Shown here: one piece after another, positions 1-6,530 of the stretch | Numbering within the stretch: the stretch's first letter is position 1 | Layout of the letters: every line of letters starts with the position of its first letter | Assembly: GCF_038096165.1 (NCBI RefSeq) | Contig: NZ_CP151077.1 | Coordinates: 1 to 35,283 of the forward strand | DNA: 35,283 nucleotides | From: Pseudomonas sp. G.S.17 | GTDB taxonomy: Bacteria; Pseudomonadota; Gammaproteobacteria; Pseudomonadales; Pseudomonadaceae | Reading direction: 5' to 3' | The notes under the pieces: generated by a model | What the model was told of the DNA's origin: nothing | The model's database searches: none | The model's input: only the letters and a program-made list of their open reading frames with translations | Made by a program: the position numbers and the translations under genes

Positions 1-19
1 TGGTAACCGGGCTTTCTGG
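1..19 (-). terminator. right arm of a stem-loop split by the window ends
   Basis: Positions 7-19 (CCGGGCTTTCTGG) are the exact reverse complement of 35270-35282 at the other end. Joined, they make a 13-bp perfect stem with a 7-nt loop. Read on the minus strand the stem is followed by TTTCTGCAATTT, a modest T-rich tail, so it can act as the intrinsic terminator of the antisense RNA. Confidence 0.65.
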
Positions 20-27
20 ACAAACTA

Positions 28-63
28 GAACAGGTTTTCTCTTTCGACGGGGTAAACCTGTTC
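28..63. promoter_or_regulatory. repA leader / antisense target stem-loop
   Basis: GAACAGGTTT at 28-37 and AAACCTGTTC at 54-63 form a perfect 10-bp stem with a 16-nt loop. It is the only strong stem in the body of the predicted antisense RNA and thus the likely site of first contact with the repA leader. Further down, an SD-like AGGTGAG (71-77) precedes an ATG at 84 that opens a reading frame overlapping repA out of frame, and a small hairpin (139-143 with 148-152) covers the repA ribosome site at 151-154. This layout fits post-transcriptional control of repA. Confidence 0.5.
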
Positions 64-80
64 ATCGACAAGGTGAGCTG

Positions 81-109
81 ATTATGGCTAGCACTGCGGC
101 TTCTTGCAA
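81..109 (-). promoter_or_regulatory. promoter of the antisense RNA
   Basis: On the minus strand the -35 element is TTGCAA (109-104) and the -10 element is CATAAT (86-81), separated by exactly 17 nt. Both are close to the sigma-70 consensus and the position fits transcription through the repA leader in antisense. Confidence 0.6.
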
Positions 110-157
110 GTTGCAAAATGCTATCCCTGAGAGGCTTGCCGCCGAACGGCGGAGAAA

Positions 158-1468
158 ATGGATTCAACCTCAAAAAAACAAGGCACGTTCGTCCAGCAGG
201 ACGACAGACTGCGAGACCTGCCCACGGCAGGGGCATACACGCCTTCGGCGCGTTTCTCCGAGGACGGCACGGCACTTAACCGCGTCGTCATCGAGGCGCC
301 CTATCTCGCACGTTGCAGCGATAACAAGACCGCCACGCTGGTACGTCCACGCGACTACGCGATCCGCTATCCCTACATGCAGATCAACCGCAGTGGGATG
401 GTGTCGTGGCTGATCTTCGACCTCGACCATGCCAACTCCCTAGCCTGGGACGATGCGGGCCTTCCACCGCCGAACCTGATCGTGCGGAACCGGAACAACG
501 GCCACTCGCACCTTTACTACGCCATTCCCCCGGTCTGCACGACCGAGAACGCCCGAGACAAGCCGATCCAGTACATGAAGGCGGTTTACGAGGCCTTCGC
601 GCTGCGCTTGAACGCCGATCCGGATTACCACAGCGGCCCTGTCGCCAAGACTCCAGGGCATCCATGGTGGTCGACCTCAGAACTGCATAACCACGTATAC
701 GACTTGGGCGAGCTGGCTGACTATGTAGAGCTGCAAGTATCGCCCTGGAAGACGGGCCCCCAGTTGGACGACCTCCCGCACTCCCGGCACTGCATTCTGT
801 TCGAACAATTGCGCTACTTCGCGTACAGCATCGTGAACCAGGAGCGCGGGCGCGGCACGCTTGCCACGTTCACGCGGCGACTGGAGGCATTCGCGCACAA
901 CCACAACAAGTTCGCCCGTGCAGGGTTCTCGCACGATTTGATGCAGTCATCCGTAAGGGCGACGGTCAGATCCGTGGCGCGTTGGACGTGGACGCGCTAC
1001 GAGGGCAGCGCAAAATGTTGCCGGGGAGCGATGGAGCTAGATAAGTCGTTGCCGTTGGCCGAGAGGCAGAGCCTGGCGGCGAAACGTACCCACGGCCTAC
1101 GACACAAGGCTACCGAATCGAAGATCCGCGCGGCATGCAGGGGACTCCAGGAGCGAGGCGCGAAGCTTACACAAGCCTCGATAGCCGCCCTTGCAGGCGT
1201 CTCCCGGCAAACGGTTGCCACCTATGGCCACGTCCTGAAGGAAGTCTCGCGGCCGCAGACAATCGCAGTCCTGCACACCGGCAAAGCCGTTGAAATGCAA
1301 TCAAAAACCGTCGCCGGCGCCGGCGATCGAGGACGCGAATGCAATCATTCCGCGTCCCAGGCTCGCGCAGCTCTGGATGTTAAAGATGGTGTACATCAGA
1401 TAACAGCCCCCTTTGGGGCCGCTCTTGATTTTGCCCTTGAAGGTTCTGAAAGTGAGGATTCTTCATAG
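158..1468 (+). CDS. repA: replication initiator RepA, ColE2/pPT23A-like
   Basis: This is the plasmid replication protein, 436 aa. ColE2-type Rep binds the origin and makes the primer RNA itself. Visible family features are a primase-like block with FDLDHANS near residue 87, NGHSHLYYAI near 114, and GPVAKTPGHPWW near 160 followed by YDLGELADYVEL, as in the Replicase family. A helical segment and an HTH (about residues 336-360, LTQASIAALAGVSRQTV) would bind DNA. The length fits RepA of pPT23A-family plasmids (about 430-440 aa). The start at 158 has GGAG at 151-154; an in-frame stop lies at 128. The ribosome site sits in a small hairpin behind the antisense target. Oddly, the last 60 codons carry one 44-bp-spaced repeat (residues 378-396) and then the origin-like sequence, so the C-terminus may be shaped by DNA function rather than by protein function. 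Confidence 0.88.
   Translation: MDSTSKKQGTFVQQDDRLRDLPTAGAYTPSARFSEDGTALNRVVIEAPYLARCSDNKTATLVRPRDYAIRYPYMQINRSGMVSWLIFDLDHANSLAWDDAGLPPPNLIVRNRNNGHSHLYYAIPPVCTTENARDKPIQYMKAVYEAFALRLNADPDYHSGPVAKTPGHPWWSTSELHNHVYDLGELADYVELQVSPWKTGPQLDDLPHSRHCILFEQLRYFAYSIVNQERGRGTLATFTRRLEAFAHNHNKFARAGFSHDLMQSSVRATVRSVARWTWTRYEGSAKCCRGAMELDKSLPLAERQSLAAKRTHGLRHKATESKIRAACRGLQERGAKLTQASIAALAGVSRQTVATYGHVLKEVSRPQTIAVLHTGKAVEMQSKTVAGAGDRGRECNHSASQARAALDVKDGVHQITAPFGAALDFALEGSESEDSS
1294..1347 (+). repeat. 44-bp-spaced motif pair, element A
   Basis: AATGCAATCA occurs at 1294-1303 and again at 1338-1347, start-to-start 44 bp. The 34-bp spacer holds the palindrome GCCGGCGCCGGC and ends in CGATCGAGGACGCG, a 14-bp string also found in element G (22656-22709, opposite orientation). 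It lies inside the 3' end of repA, 47 bp before the origin-like sequence. It is one of eight such elements in the plasmid. Confidence 0.85.
1381..1440 (+). other. ColE2-like replication origin (oriV) candidate
   Basis: The stretch around 1395-1426 contains ATCAGATAACAGC followed by a GCCCC-CTTT-GGGGC hairpin and a T-rich tail. As I remember it, the minimal ColE2 origin has the same order (TCAGATAACAGC, then a C-rich/G-rich hairpin) and lies just after rep. Here the sequence is still inside the repA frame (about residues 412-423). The resemblance is from memory of the family; the role as origin is inferred. Confidence 0.55.
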
Positions 1469-1533
1469 TGCCGGGGAGTGGTGTGTGAAGTGTGTTGTCG
1501 GAGTGCAGTAGGGACGGAGTGTTAAAGGTGGTT

Positions 1534-2292
1534 ATGGCTATTGATTGGAAGGTTGTAGGGTGGCTCACGTCCTATGACCGCATGCTGGGAACGATGAAAG
1601 ATCGCGAGTTGGCACGGATTCTCGGTACTACTAGGGAGCGGATCCGTTTGCGGCGTGTTGCGTTAGGTATTGCGGCGTTTACTGTCGATGAGGCGATTGA
1701 GCCTTACCGGGATTTGCTGGGGGTTGAGACGGACGCCCATGTCGCCCGCCTCAGTGGCGTGTCCTCATTCAGCGTCGCGGCATACCGGCAGGCGCAAGGG
1801 ATAGCGGCTCGGCCCCGTAGGACTTCACTCAAACGAGTGAAGCCCATTCCAGCAGATCATCCAGTGCGGCCCTACCGGAGCGTCCTGGGACTAGTGCCTG
1901 ACGAAGACATTGCGCGAGTTGCTGACGTAGCGATTGTGGCGGTCACTGCTTTGCGTGAAGCCTGGGAGCTGGGGGAGGCTCAGCCGTTGGCCGAACCACC
2001 CAAGCAAACACCCATGCCCAACTACATCGGGCCTTGGCTTGGGTACGAATCGCTATTCGGCACTATGTCTGCTGCGAAGATCAGCAGGGCTGTTGGAGTG
2101 CCATTCGCGGTGGTGCAGAGCCGACAGGAATTCTTGGGCGTGAAGCCGTATCAGCGAGTTTCGCGCCTTGCTCGCTACTCGCATCTGTTGGGCGCTGTTT
2201 CAGATGGCGTGCTGGGGAAGCTGGCAGGTGTATCACCGTCCCGAGTTGCGGATTACCGCGCACAGAAGGCGGCAGAGCGCGAATCCTCGTAA
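1534..2292 (+). CDS. protein with five HTH-like repeats
   Basis: I do not recognise a named family for this 252-aa protein. It consists almost wholly of five degenerate repeats of about 37 aa, at residues 11-46, 55-91, 111-147, 167-204 and 211-247. Each runs as aromatic residue, xLLG, acidic or small residue, LARLxGVS, xVxxYRxxxGI, which looks like a helix-turn-helix module where the LARLxGVS part is helix-turn and the YR helix is the reading helix. A tandem DNA-binding protein is the likely reading. The start at 1534 is chosen for AAAGGTGG at 1524-1531; a GTG at 1492 would add 14 residues. It directly follows repA and may be expressed from the same side. Function is unknown; a link to plasmid maintenance or to the dispersed repeats is only a guess. 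Confidence 0.75.
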   Translation: MAIDWKVVGWLTSYDRMLGTMKDRELARILGTTRERIRLRRVALGIAAFTVDEAIEPYRDLLGVETDAHVARLSGVSSFSVAAYRQAQGIAARPRRTSLKRVKPIPADHPVRPYRSVLGLVPDEDIARVADVAIVAVTALREAWELGEAQPLAEPPKQTPMPNYIGPWLGYESLFGTMSAAKISRAVGVPFAVVQSRQEFLGVKPYQRVSRLARYSHLLGAVSDGVLGKLAGVSPSRVADYRAQKAAERESS

Positions 2293-2449
2293 AAGTGGCG
2301 GTGTTGCATGCTGCGACTAACTCAGATTTCAACGTAGCGCGTCCTTTCGGACTGCTATGACCTCAAAATTGCGATACGGCAACCAAGCGGCTACCGCGCC
2401 CACGGGCTTGGTGGCTGTTGAACGTCAGCGCGACAAGTCACCCTGCCCT

Positions 2450-2599
2450 TCAACAGCTCAATGGAAATGCAATCAAATTGGGTTCCTGCAGGATCTGCCC
2501 GGGTTTAAAAATGCAATCAAAACCCCGGCAACCCAGACCGATCACCGCCACGACTGCAAACAGAACGATAGCTGCGTACTGAGTTGATATTGTTTTCAT
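2450..2599 (-). CDS. small single-TM membrane protein
   Basis: This 49-aa frame starts MKTISTQYAAIVLFAVVAVI, giving one hydrophobic segment at about residues 8-24. AGGA lies 9 nt before the start. It is the last of four small minus-strand frames that follow each other closely (3239, 3028, 2759, 2599). Its C-terminal 20 or so residues are encoded by dispersed element B, so the native end of the gene may have been replaced when that element arrived. A GCTGTTGAA/TTCAACAGC inverted repeat (2414-2457) overlaps its end and could be a weak terminator. No function can be assigned. Confidence 0.5.
   Translation of the reverse strand: MKTISTQYAAIVLFAVVAVIGLGCRGFDCIFKPGQILQEPNLIAFPLSC
2466..2519 (+). 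repeat. 44-bp-spaced motif pair, element B
   Basis: AATGCAATCA lies at 2466-2475 and 2510-2519, again 44 bp apart. The spacer has the palindrome CCTGCAGG, and its TCCTGCAGGATCT core is shared with the second spacer of element F at 21414-21447. It overlaps the 3' end of the small minus-strand gene ending at 2450. Confidence 0.85.
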
Positions 2600-2609
2600 A
2601 GCTGTTTTC

Positions 2610-2759
2610 CTATGCCCGGTCACGAATCCAGAAGACACAGCCAGCAACGATGCAGGCCAGTCCGATTGCTGCCGAACCGTACAAAGCAAGCCCCTCGGTG
2701 AATAGGCCGACAACGCAAAATGCGATTCCTGGGAACATCAGTGTTGTACTGCGATCCAT
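2610..2759 (-). CDS. small two-TM membrane protein
   Basis: This 49-aa frame is under the usual length cut-off. It begins MDRSTTLMFPGIAFCVVGLF and has two hydrophobic stretches (about residues 8-22 and 28-43), ending in a basic FWIRDRA. The stop lies 10 nt before the next start at 2599, and AGGGA is about 8 nt upstream of its own ATG, so it fits the small-gene cluster. Tiny membrane proteins in such a cluster could act in surface or entry exclusion, but nothing in the sequence shows that. Confidence 0.5.
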   Translation of the reverse strand: MDRSTTLMFPGIAFCVVGLFTEGLALYGSAAIGLACIVAGCVFWIRDRA

Positions 2760-2854
2760 GTGATTTTCCCTGCTCGATCATGAGGGTCGAAAGTGACCCT
2801 GCTCCTACTGCCTCGGCCCAGCATTGCTGGGCTTGGGCGTACCTGGGCGTTTTC

Positions 2855-3028
2855 CTAAGCGTCCACGTCTTCCCGACGGGGGATGAAGAAAACAACTGCC
2901 GCGATCAGAAAGCCCACTATTGAGAGGCCTACCATCCACTTCGGTACTGCACCTTCGTTTATGACGGCGTACAAAACCGGGGCTTGGCAAAGGATGAATA
3001 CAGCTAACGCGATTCGAAGGTTATGCAT
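2855..3028 (-). CDS. small two-TM membrane protein
   Basis: The 57-aa product starts MHNLRIALAVFILCQAPVLY and has two hydrophobic segments (about 5-22 and 31-48) followed by a charged tail PRREDVDA. The ATG at 3028 overlaps the stop of the upstream gene (TAA at 3023-3021), which suggests translational coupling; an alternative ATG at 3058 lacks a better ribosome site. No family is recognised. Confidence 0.55.
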   Translation of the reverse strand: MHNLRIALAVFILCQAPVLYAVINEGAVPKWMVGLSIVGFLIAAVVFFIPRREDVDA

Positions 3029-3239
3029 GTTTCGAAGGCCATGGTTTCGGCTTGTCATAACCACGTTTAGTCTGCATGGACGGTTGCTTTTGGGACTCCA
3101 CCAGAGTGCGAGTAAACGTAGTTTGACCGGCGCTGGTTGGGCCAAAAGTCAGCAAGTGGGTGTACTCGCTTGTAGTGAGCTTCAGCGCGTCATAAGCCGG
3201 TTTCTGTTCCGCTTGTGGTTTGAAGGTCATGGTCTGCAT
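3021..3239 (-). CDS. hypothetical small soluble protein
   Basis: The 72-aa frame starts MQTMTFKPQAEQKP with GAGGA 7 nt upstream; longer versions of the frame run back to 3401 but lack such a site and would cross the big inverted repeat. It is basic and proline-rich at the C-terminus (KPKPWPSKHA). It contains LLTFGPTSAGQTTFTRTLVES, loosely like a P-loop but without the lysine of a true Walker A. It heads the four-gene minus-strand cluster. Confidence 0.45.
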   Translation of the reverse strand: MQTMTFKPQAEQKPAYDALKLTTSEYTHLLTFGPTSAGQTTFTRTLVESQKQPSMQTKRGYDKPKPWPSKHA

Positions 3240-3355
3240 TTTAAATCCTCGGTTGCCGGACGCGAAAATCGCTGTCCCTTTACGACCTTGGCCCCGGCTG
3301 TTTGACGGCCAGGGCTTGGGTACAGCGGGCGATTTTTCCTTTGCTTCGTTGCTTC

Positions 3356-3435
3356 GTTGCTGCATTGGTAAAGCGTTCATTGGACTGTCCCCGGCCAGCA
3401 TGATTGGGCAATGAACGCTTTACCAATGCAGCAAC
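3356..3435. repeat. 27-bp perfect inverted repeat with 26-nt loop
   Basis: The arms at 3356-3382 and 3409-3435 are exact reverse complements over 27 bp. They lie downstream of the gene at 3457-3984 and upstream of the gene starting at 3239, so the hairpin can separate two minus-strand transcripts. There is no T tract next to the stem, so it is not a standard intrinsic terminator. Arms this long and perfect in an intergenic gap are unusual. Confidence 0.85.
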
Positions 3436-3456
3436 TAGGAGCTGGCACTTTCTCGC

Positions 3457-3984
3457 TTAGTTAGAGGACTTTGCGGCGGCCGCCACGAGTCCAAGCTTTT
3501 TGCCTGCGGTGACCTGCTCGACGCCTGCCGCCGTGCCATCAGCAAGCGCCTGAGCGACCTTTTCGGCAGTTAGCTTGTTCTTGTAGCCCTTCGCGTCCGT
3601 TCGCTGCGCTGAACCAGTCACAGACTTGCCATTTTTTACGACATACAAACGGCGTCCACCTGACTTCAACTCAAACCAGACGATCCAGTCGCCTTCTGTG
3701 GCTTTTGAAGGATCAGCAACAGGCGACCAAGACAACGAACCATCGTGTTCGCGGACTACAGCTATAGCCTCGGCTAAGGCACTACCACGTCGCTTAGCCG
3801 AAGCCCAAGCTTGACTTGGTGTTTCGTACAGCACAGCACTCTCCAGGCAACAAGCCCACACGCTCGGCGCTGCATGCACTAGAAAGCCGCCCTCTAGGTC
3901 GCTTTCTACGGCGTAACCGATTACTTCGGCAGCTTGCGCTTTGGACTTGGGATGCTTACCGCCCTCGATCACTCGTAAGTTCAT
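3457..3984 (-). CDS. hypothetical protein, 175 aa
   Basis: No family is recognised. The protein has no signal peptide or membrane segment. The middle (about residues 95-125) reads GDWIVWFELKSGGRRLYVVKNGKSVTG, probably a small beta-rich domain, and the C-terminus is alanine-rich and helical. GGAG lies 8 nt before the ATG. It is the last gene of the minus-strand group 4660-4193-3984 and is followed by the 27-bp inverted repeat. Confidence 0.7.
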   Translation of the reverse strand: MNLRVIEGGKHPKSKAQAAEVIGYAVESDLEGGFLVHAAPSVWACCLESAVLYETPSQAWASAKRRGSALAEAIAVVREHDGSLSWSPVADPSKATEGDWIVWFELKSGGRRLYVVKNGKSVTGSAQRTDAKGYKNKLTAEKVAQALADGTAAGVEQVTAGKKLGLVAAAAKSSN

Positions 3985-4007
3985 GCACGAATCTCCGTGA
4001 ATTCAGT

Positions 4008-4193
4008 TCAAAACAGCCAATCAAGGGTGGTGTCGCGCGTATCGCGCGGATGATCTGATGTTGCTGGACGATCAAACTCCTCACGGCAAGGATCGCACAA
4101 CGTGTAGCAAACACCGGCAGTTGTATAGCTACGGGCGGTTGGCTGATCCGTTCGGCAGCGATCGCAGCAAAGACAAAGCGATTCCATGCTCAT
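4008..4193 (-). CDS. small Cys-rich (zinc-ribbon-like) protein
   Basis: The 61-aa product carries paired cysteines, CLCCDRC near residues 7-12 and CYTLCDPC near 29-36, the spacing of a small zinc ribbon. Its ATG overlaps the TGA of the upstream gene (ATGA) and AAGGAG stands 8 nt before it, so the two are translated together. The role is unknown; DNA or protein binding through zinc is plausible. Confidence 0.65.
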   Translation of the reverse strand: MSMESLCLCCDRCRTDQPTARSYTTAGVCYTLCDPCREEFDRPATSDHPRDTRDTTLDWLF

Positions 4194-4660
4194 AGTTGCA
4201 ACTCCTTTGCTAATTTTTCTGAAAATGGGTAAACCGTTCTAGCTTCTGTGCGCGCTGGGTCAGCGCCTAACTGTATCCAGCTTTCATCATCGTTCCAGCT
4301 GACGATGTTGTCTTTCAGGCCACCGCAGTAAGTGCCGATGGATCCTGGCTCGCTGTGAGCAGTAATGTTCGTGCAGCGGAGCCCGCCATTGTGCGTGATA
4401 GTGGGCTCAAGGTTGCAATCAGGACAGCCCTTGATACCGCCCTGTAGCCGTAACTCACGCTCCAGCTCGATCAGCTCGGCGCGCTTGTCCGCAACCTTGA
4501 GGATCTTTTTCAGGCGCTCTACGAATTCCTCGTTACCGTCCGGATCTTCGTGATACAGATCGACAAGCGTACTGTGCAGATCGGCGCGTGTTGCGACTGG
4601 CCGGGATCCGTAACCGGCATCGATCAGCGCCTTTTGAACTTCAATGTCTTCGGGTTCCAT
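4190..4660 (-). CDS. hypothetical protein with cysteine pairs
   Basis: The 156-aa protein has an acidic helical first half, with a likely coiled segment FVERLKKILKVADKRAELIELERELRL at about residues 47-73 (given here only as a region), and a second half with CPDC, a single Cys in LRCTN and CGG that could bind a metal. It begins 17 bp inside element C, which covers its upstream region. AGAGG lies about 7 nt before the ATG. The stop overlaps the next start. No family is recognised. Confidence 0.65.
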   Translation of the reverse strand: MEPEDIEVQKALIDAGYGSRPVATRADLHSTLVDLYHEDPDGNEEFVERLKKILKVADKRAELIELERELRLQGGIKGCPDCNLEPTITHNGGLRCTNITAHSEPGSIGTYCGGLKDNIVSWNDDESWIQLGADPARTEARTVYPFSEKLAKELQL

Positions 4661-4677
4661 AAACCAGCCTCTCCGTT

Positions 4678-4731
4678 TGATTGCATTTCCGTCAACCAGG
4701 TGAACCTGGCCACGTCCAAAACGATTGCAAT
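4678..4731 (-). repeat. 44-bp-spaced motif pair, element C
   Basis: TGATTGCATT at 4678-4687 and CGATTGCAAT at 4722-4731 are the motif in reverse orientation, 44 bp apart. The spacer has the palindrome CCAGGTGAACCTGG and resembles the spacers of element F (first) and H through GACGTGGCCAGGTT (read on the minus strand). It lies just upstream of the gene starting at 4660. Confidence 0.8.
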
Positions 4732-4744
4732 TAGTTGTTCATGC

Positions 4745-5005
4745 TCATCCTTCAAATAAATCGGTTTGCGCGGCCAGTTCCGCGACCTGAACGCAAGCTT
4801 GGCTAAGGCTGCGCATTGCTTGCTGGTGTGTACGCAATTGCAACTCCAGTGCGGCTATACGCGTCTCTGCCTGGGCCAGCTCTTGCGAGGCAGTGACGCC
4901 GATTTGAGCTGCTTTAACCAGGGCACCGGTTGCTGTGGTCTTGCCGGTCAGAGCTTTGAACTGCTCAACGTCGCTTTCGGCCAAATCACGGATGGTTAGA
5001 GCCAC
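4745..5005 (-). CDS. small coiled-coil protein
   Basis: The 86-aa product has an N-terminal segment TIRDLAESDVEQFKALTGK and then a long helix (about residues 38-80) rich in A, Q, E and L with heptad-like spacing, so a dimeric coiled coil is likely. The start is GTG at 5005 with GGAGG 8 nt upstream. Element D begins 15 bp upstream. It looks like a small plasmid DNA-binding or regulatory protein, but no family is certain. Confidence 0.6.
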   Translation of the reverse strand: MALTIRDLAESDVEQFKALTGKTTATGALVKAAQIGVTASQELAQAETRIAALELQLRTHQQAMRSLSQACVQVAELAAQTDLFEG

Positions 5006-5019
5006 GTATTATCCCTCCA

Positions 5020-5073
5020 TTTGCAATCATTCTGTCGTGCCGGCAGCTGCTCGATCGGCCAGCTTTGCAATCA
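5020..5073 (+). repeat. 44-bp-spaced motif pair, element D
   Basis: TTTGCAATCA lies at 5020-5029 and 5064-5073, 44 bp apart. The spacer has the palindromes GCAGCTGC and CGATCG. It lies upstream of the minus-strand gene starting at 5005. Confidence 0.8.
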
Positions 5074-5103
5074 TTTAGACCTTTGAGGCCCAGGCCGAAA
5101 GCG

Positions 5104-5160
5104 ACTATCAGTTATCTATAGCCATATAATAGCACTGATAGTTTTGGTATGTCACTATCA
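5104..5160. promoter_or_regulatory. A+T-rich control region with inverted repeat
   Basis: ACTATCAGT (5104-5112) and ACTGATAGT (5134-5142) form a 9-bp inverted repeat, and ACTATCA recurs at 5154-5160. A TATAAT box (5125-5130) lies between the arms. This is the only A+T-rich stretch between the divergent genes 5005 (minus) and 5258 (plus), so it probably holds their promoters and a repressor site. The -35 boxes are not clear. Confidence 0.4.
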
Positions 5161-5257
5161 AATTGTCTGTTGCCACTAGATAAAAGATAGATTATCGTAG
5201 CAGGCATAAAACCAGTGTTATTTGATAGCCAACCACTACAAGCGCGGAACAAGTCGA

Positions 5258-5437
5258 ATGAAATTTGGAATAGGTCTGTTTGCCGGTGCGATTGTGATTT
5301 TCCTGATGGCTTACGGTTTTGATGTCATCACTGAACCTGAACCGTACGTCCCGATGCAGAACAATCAAAGCGGTGGGATTCCCGTAACTGATCACCGAAA
5401 TCAAAGCCAGGCGCAACCCGTCAATCCCCAGCCATAG
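5258..5437 (+). CDS. small membrane-anchored protein
   Basis: The 59-aa product starts MKFGIGLFAGAIVIFLMAYG, one hydrophobic anchor or signal sequence, then a hydrophilic tail rich in N, Q and P. The start at 5258 is preferred to a TTG at 5222 because the hydrophobic segment is then N-terminal. It is the first gene of the plus-strand accessory operon that runs to 8227. No function can be given. Confidence 0.5.
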   Translation: MKFGIGLFAGAIVIFLMAYGFDVITEPEPYVPMQNNQSGGIPVTDHRNQSQAQPVNPQP

Positions 5438-5451
5438 GAAAGGAGTCAGAC

Positions 5452-5892
5452 ATGAAGGCAGCTACCAGAACCCAAAATTTCGGCCCAGCAATTCCTCTAA
5501 TTTTTCTGTTCGCAATAGGAGGCGGGATTCTCTCTTCGTGGATCCTCAACACCTTCAACCTAGGGATGGAGATTTCCGGCCTGACCCAAGGTGCGTTGGT
5601 GTACTACATCACAAGCATGATCATTTCGGCGGGCCTTCTGATCGCGTACAAGGCACCGAGGACGGTAGGCATCTTTCTGGCCTTCTATCCGTTCGGCCTC
5701 GGCGGGATCTTCTTCGTAGGATTTAACAGCACCCTTGTAGATCCATCCGAGGCGCCGAATCAATTAGCAGACGGATTTGCAGCGATGCAGGTTGTCATGA
5801 TGCAAATGTTCGTTTGGATTATTCCCGCTGTTGTGCCCAGCTATTACATCTATAAATCCAGACTCAACGCGCCCAAGCCTGAGGGCAAATGA
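5452..5892 (+). CDS. four-TM membrane protein, unknown
   Basis: The 146-aa product has hydrophobic segments at about residues 12-31, 44-64, 72-92 and 110-130 and a short basic C-terminus. AGGAAAGGAG precedes the start. Its stop overlaps the recombinase start (ATGA), so membrane protein and recombinase are translated as a pair, an odd partnership. No family is recognised. Confidence 0.7.
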   Translation: MKAATRTQNFGPAIPLIFLFAIGGGILSSWILNTFNLGMEISGLTQGALVYYITSMIISAGLLIAYKAPRTVGIFLAFYPFGLGGIFFVGFNSTLVDPSEAPNQLADGFAAMQVVMMQMFVWIIPAVVPSYYIYKSRLNAPKPEGK

Positions 5893-6518
5893 AAGCACAT
5901 ATCTATCTAAGGGCATCGACAAAAGACCAGGACGCCGACCGGGCCAAGGCCCAGTTGCTGGACTTCGCGGCGGATAGCGGCTTCCAGATCGCCGGAATCT
6001 ACAGTGAGAACATTTCAGGAACCAAGCTCCAGCGGCCGCAGCTGATGAAGCTGTTAGCCGCGGCTGATCCGGGGGACGTGTTGTTGGTCGAATCCATTGA
6101 TCGTCTGTCCAGGCTCAGCCAAAGCGATTGGGCTCGCCTCAAGCAGATCCTGGCAGAAAAGCAGCTCCGGTTGATTGTGGTCGACCTGCCCACGACCCAC
6201 CTACAGGCAGACAGCAGCATCACCGGCCAGATCATGGCGGTTATCAACGATATGTTGATCGACCTCACTTCGACCATGGCCCGCCTCGATCAAGAGAAGC
6301 GTGTCGAGCGGATCCGCCAGGGCTTGGCGAACAAGCGCGCTCAGGATCCGGACTGGACGCCTCCAGGCAAGCAAAAAAACGCGGAGCTATGGCAGTCGAT
6401 AGAGCGGCTGCTTAGCAAACTGCCCACGGCCTCAGCAGATGAAATTGCCAAGTTGGCATCATGCGGAGTGGCAACAGTGTATCGGGTGAAGAAATCAATT
6501 AAAGAACGAAGCAGTTAA
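5889..6518 (+). CDS. serine recombinase (resolvase/invertase family)
   Basis: The 209-aa protein has the resolvase catalytic domain: YLRASTKDQ with Ser10 as the nucleophile and Arg8, then IDRLSRLS with Arg72 and Arg75, and the long E helix region around residues 120-145. The C-terminal part (about 165-205) ends in SADEIAKLASCGVATVYRVKKSI, a helix-turn-helix as in Tn3/Hin resolvases. The length is typical of a small resolvase. It could resolve plasmid multimers or move nearby modules. Unlike most resolvases it sits inside an operon of membrane proteins. No obvious res site lies next to the gene; the dispersed 44-bp-spaced elements are a possible but untested target. Confidence 0.85.
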   Translation: MKAHIYLRASTKDQDADRAKAQLLDFAADSGFQIAGIYSENISGTKLQRPQLMKLLAAADPGDVLLVESIDRLSRLSQSDWARLKQILAEKQLRLIVVDLPTTHLQADSSITGQIMAVINDMLIDLTSTMARLDQEKRVERIRQGLANKRAQDPDWTPPGKQKNAELWQSIERLLSKLPTASADEIAKLASCGVATVYRVKKSIKERSS

Positions 6519-6530
6519 AGGAATAACGCA

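Larger units (their letters stand above)
1..75 (-). ncRNA. predicted antisense RNA (RNAI-like) controlling repA
   Basis: On the minus strand a promoter (TTGCAA, 17 nt, CATAAT) points away from repA. A transcript starting near 74-75 would run through a perfect 10-bp stem-loop (28-37 with 54-63) and then into the 13-bp stem formed by 7-19 and the far end of the window. That gives an RNA of roughly 95-100 nt, fully complementary to the repA leader. ColE2-like replicons are known to limit Rep synthesis with such a countertranscript. The RNA itself is inferred from promoter, stem-loop and terminator geometry; it crosses the window ends and therefore needs a circular molecule. Confidence 0.6.

Noticed and set aside
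84..413. 109-codon frame overlapping repA
   Set aside because: Has a good ribosome site and may be translated as a leader, but its body is a shifted reading of repA with an arginine-rich composition, so it is not listed as a gene.
3114..3150. Possible P-loop ATPase in the 3021-3239 gene (FGPTSAGQTTF)
   Set aside because: The invariant lysine of Walker A is replaced by Gln and the protein has only 72 residues.
4404..4413. Single GTTGCAATCA inside the 4190-4660 gene as another element
   Set aside because: No partner motif at 40-44 bp on either side; regarded as chance.
5889..6518. Serine recombinase as part of a transposon
   Set aside because: No transposase, terminal inverted repeats or target duplication could be seen around it.
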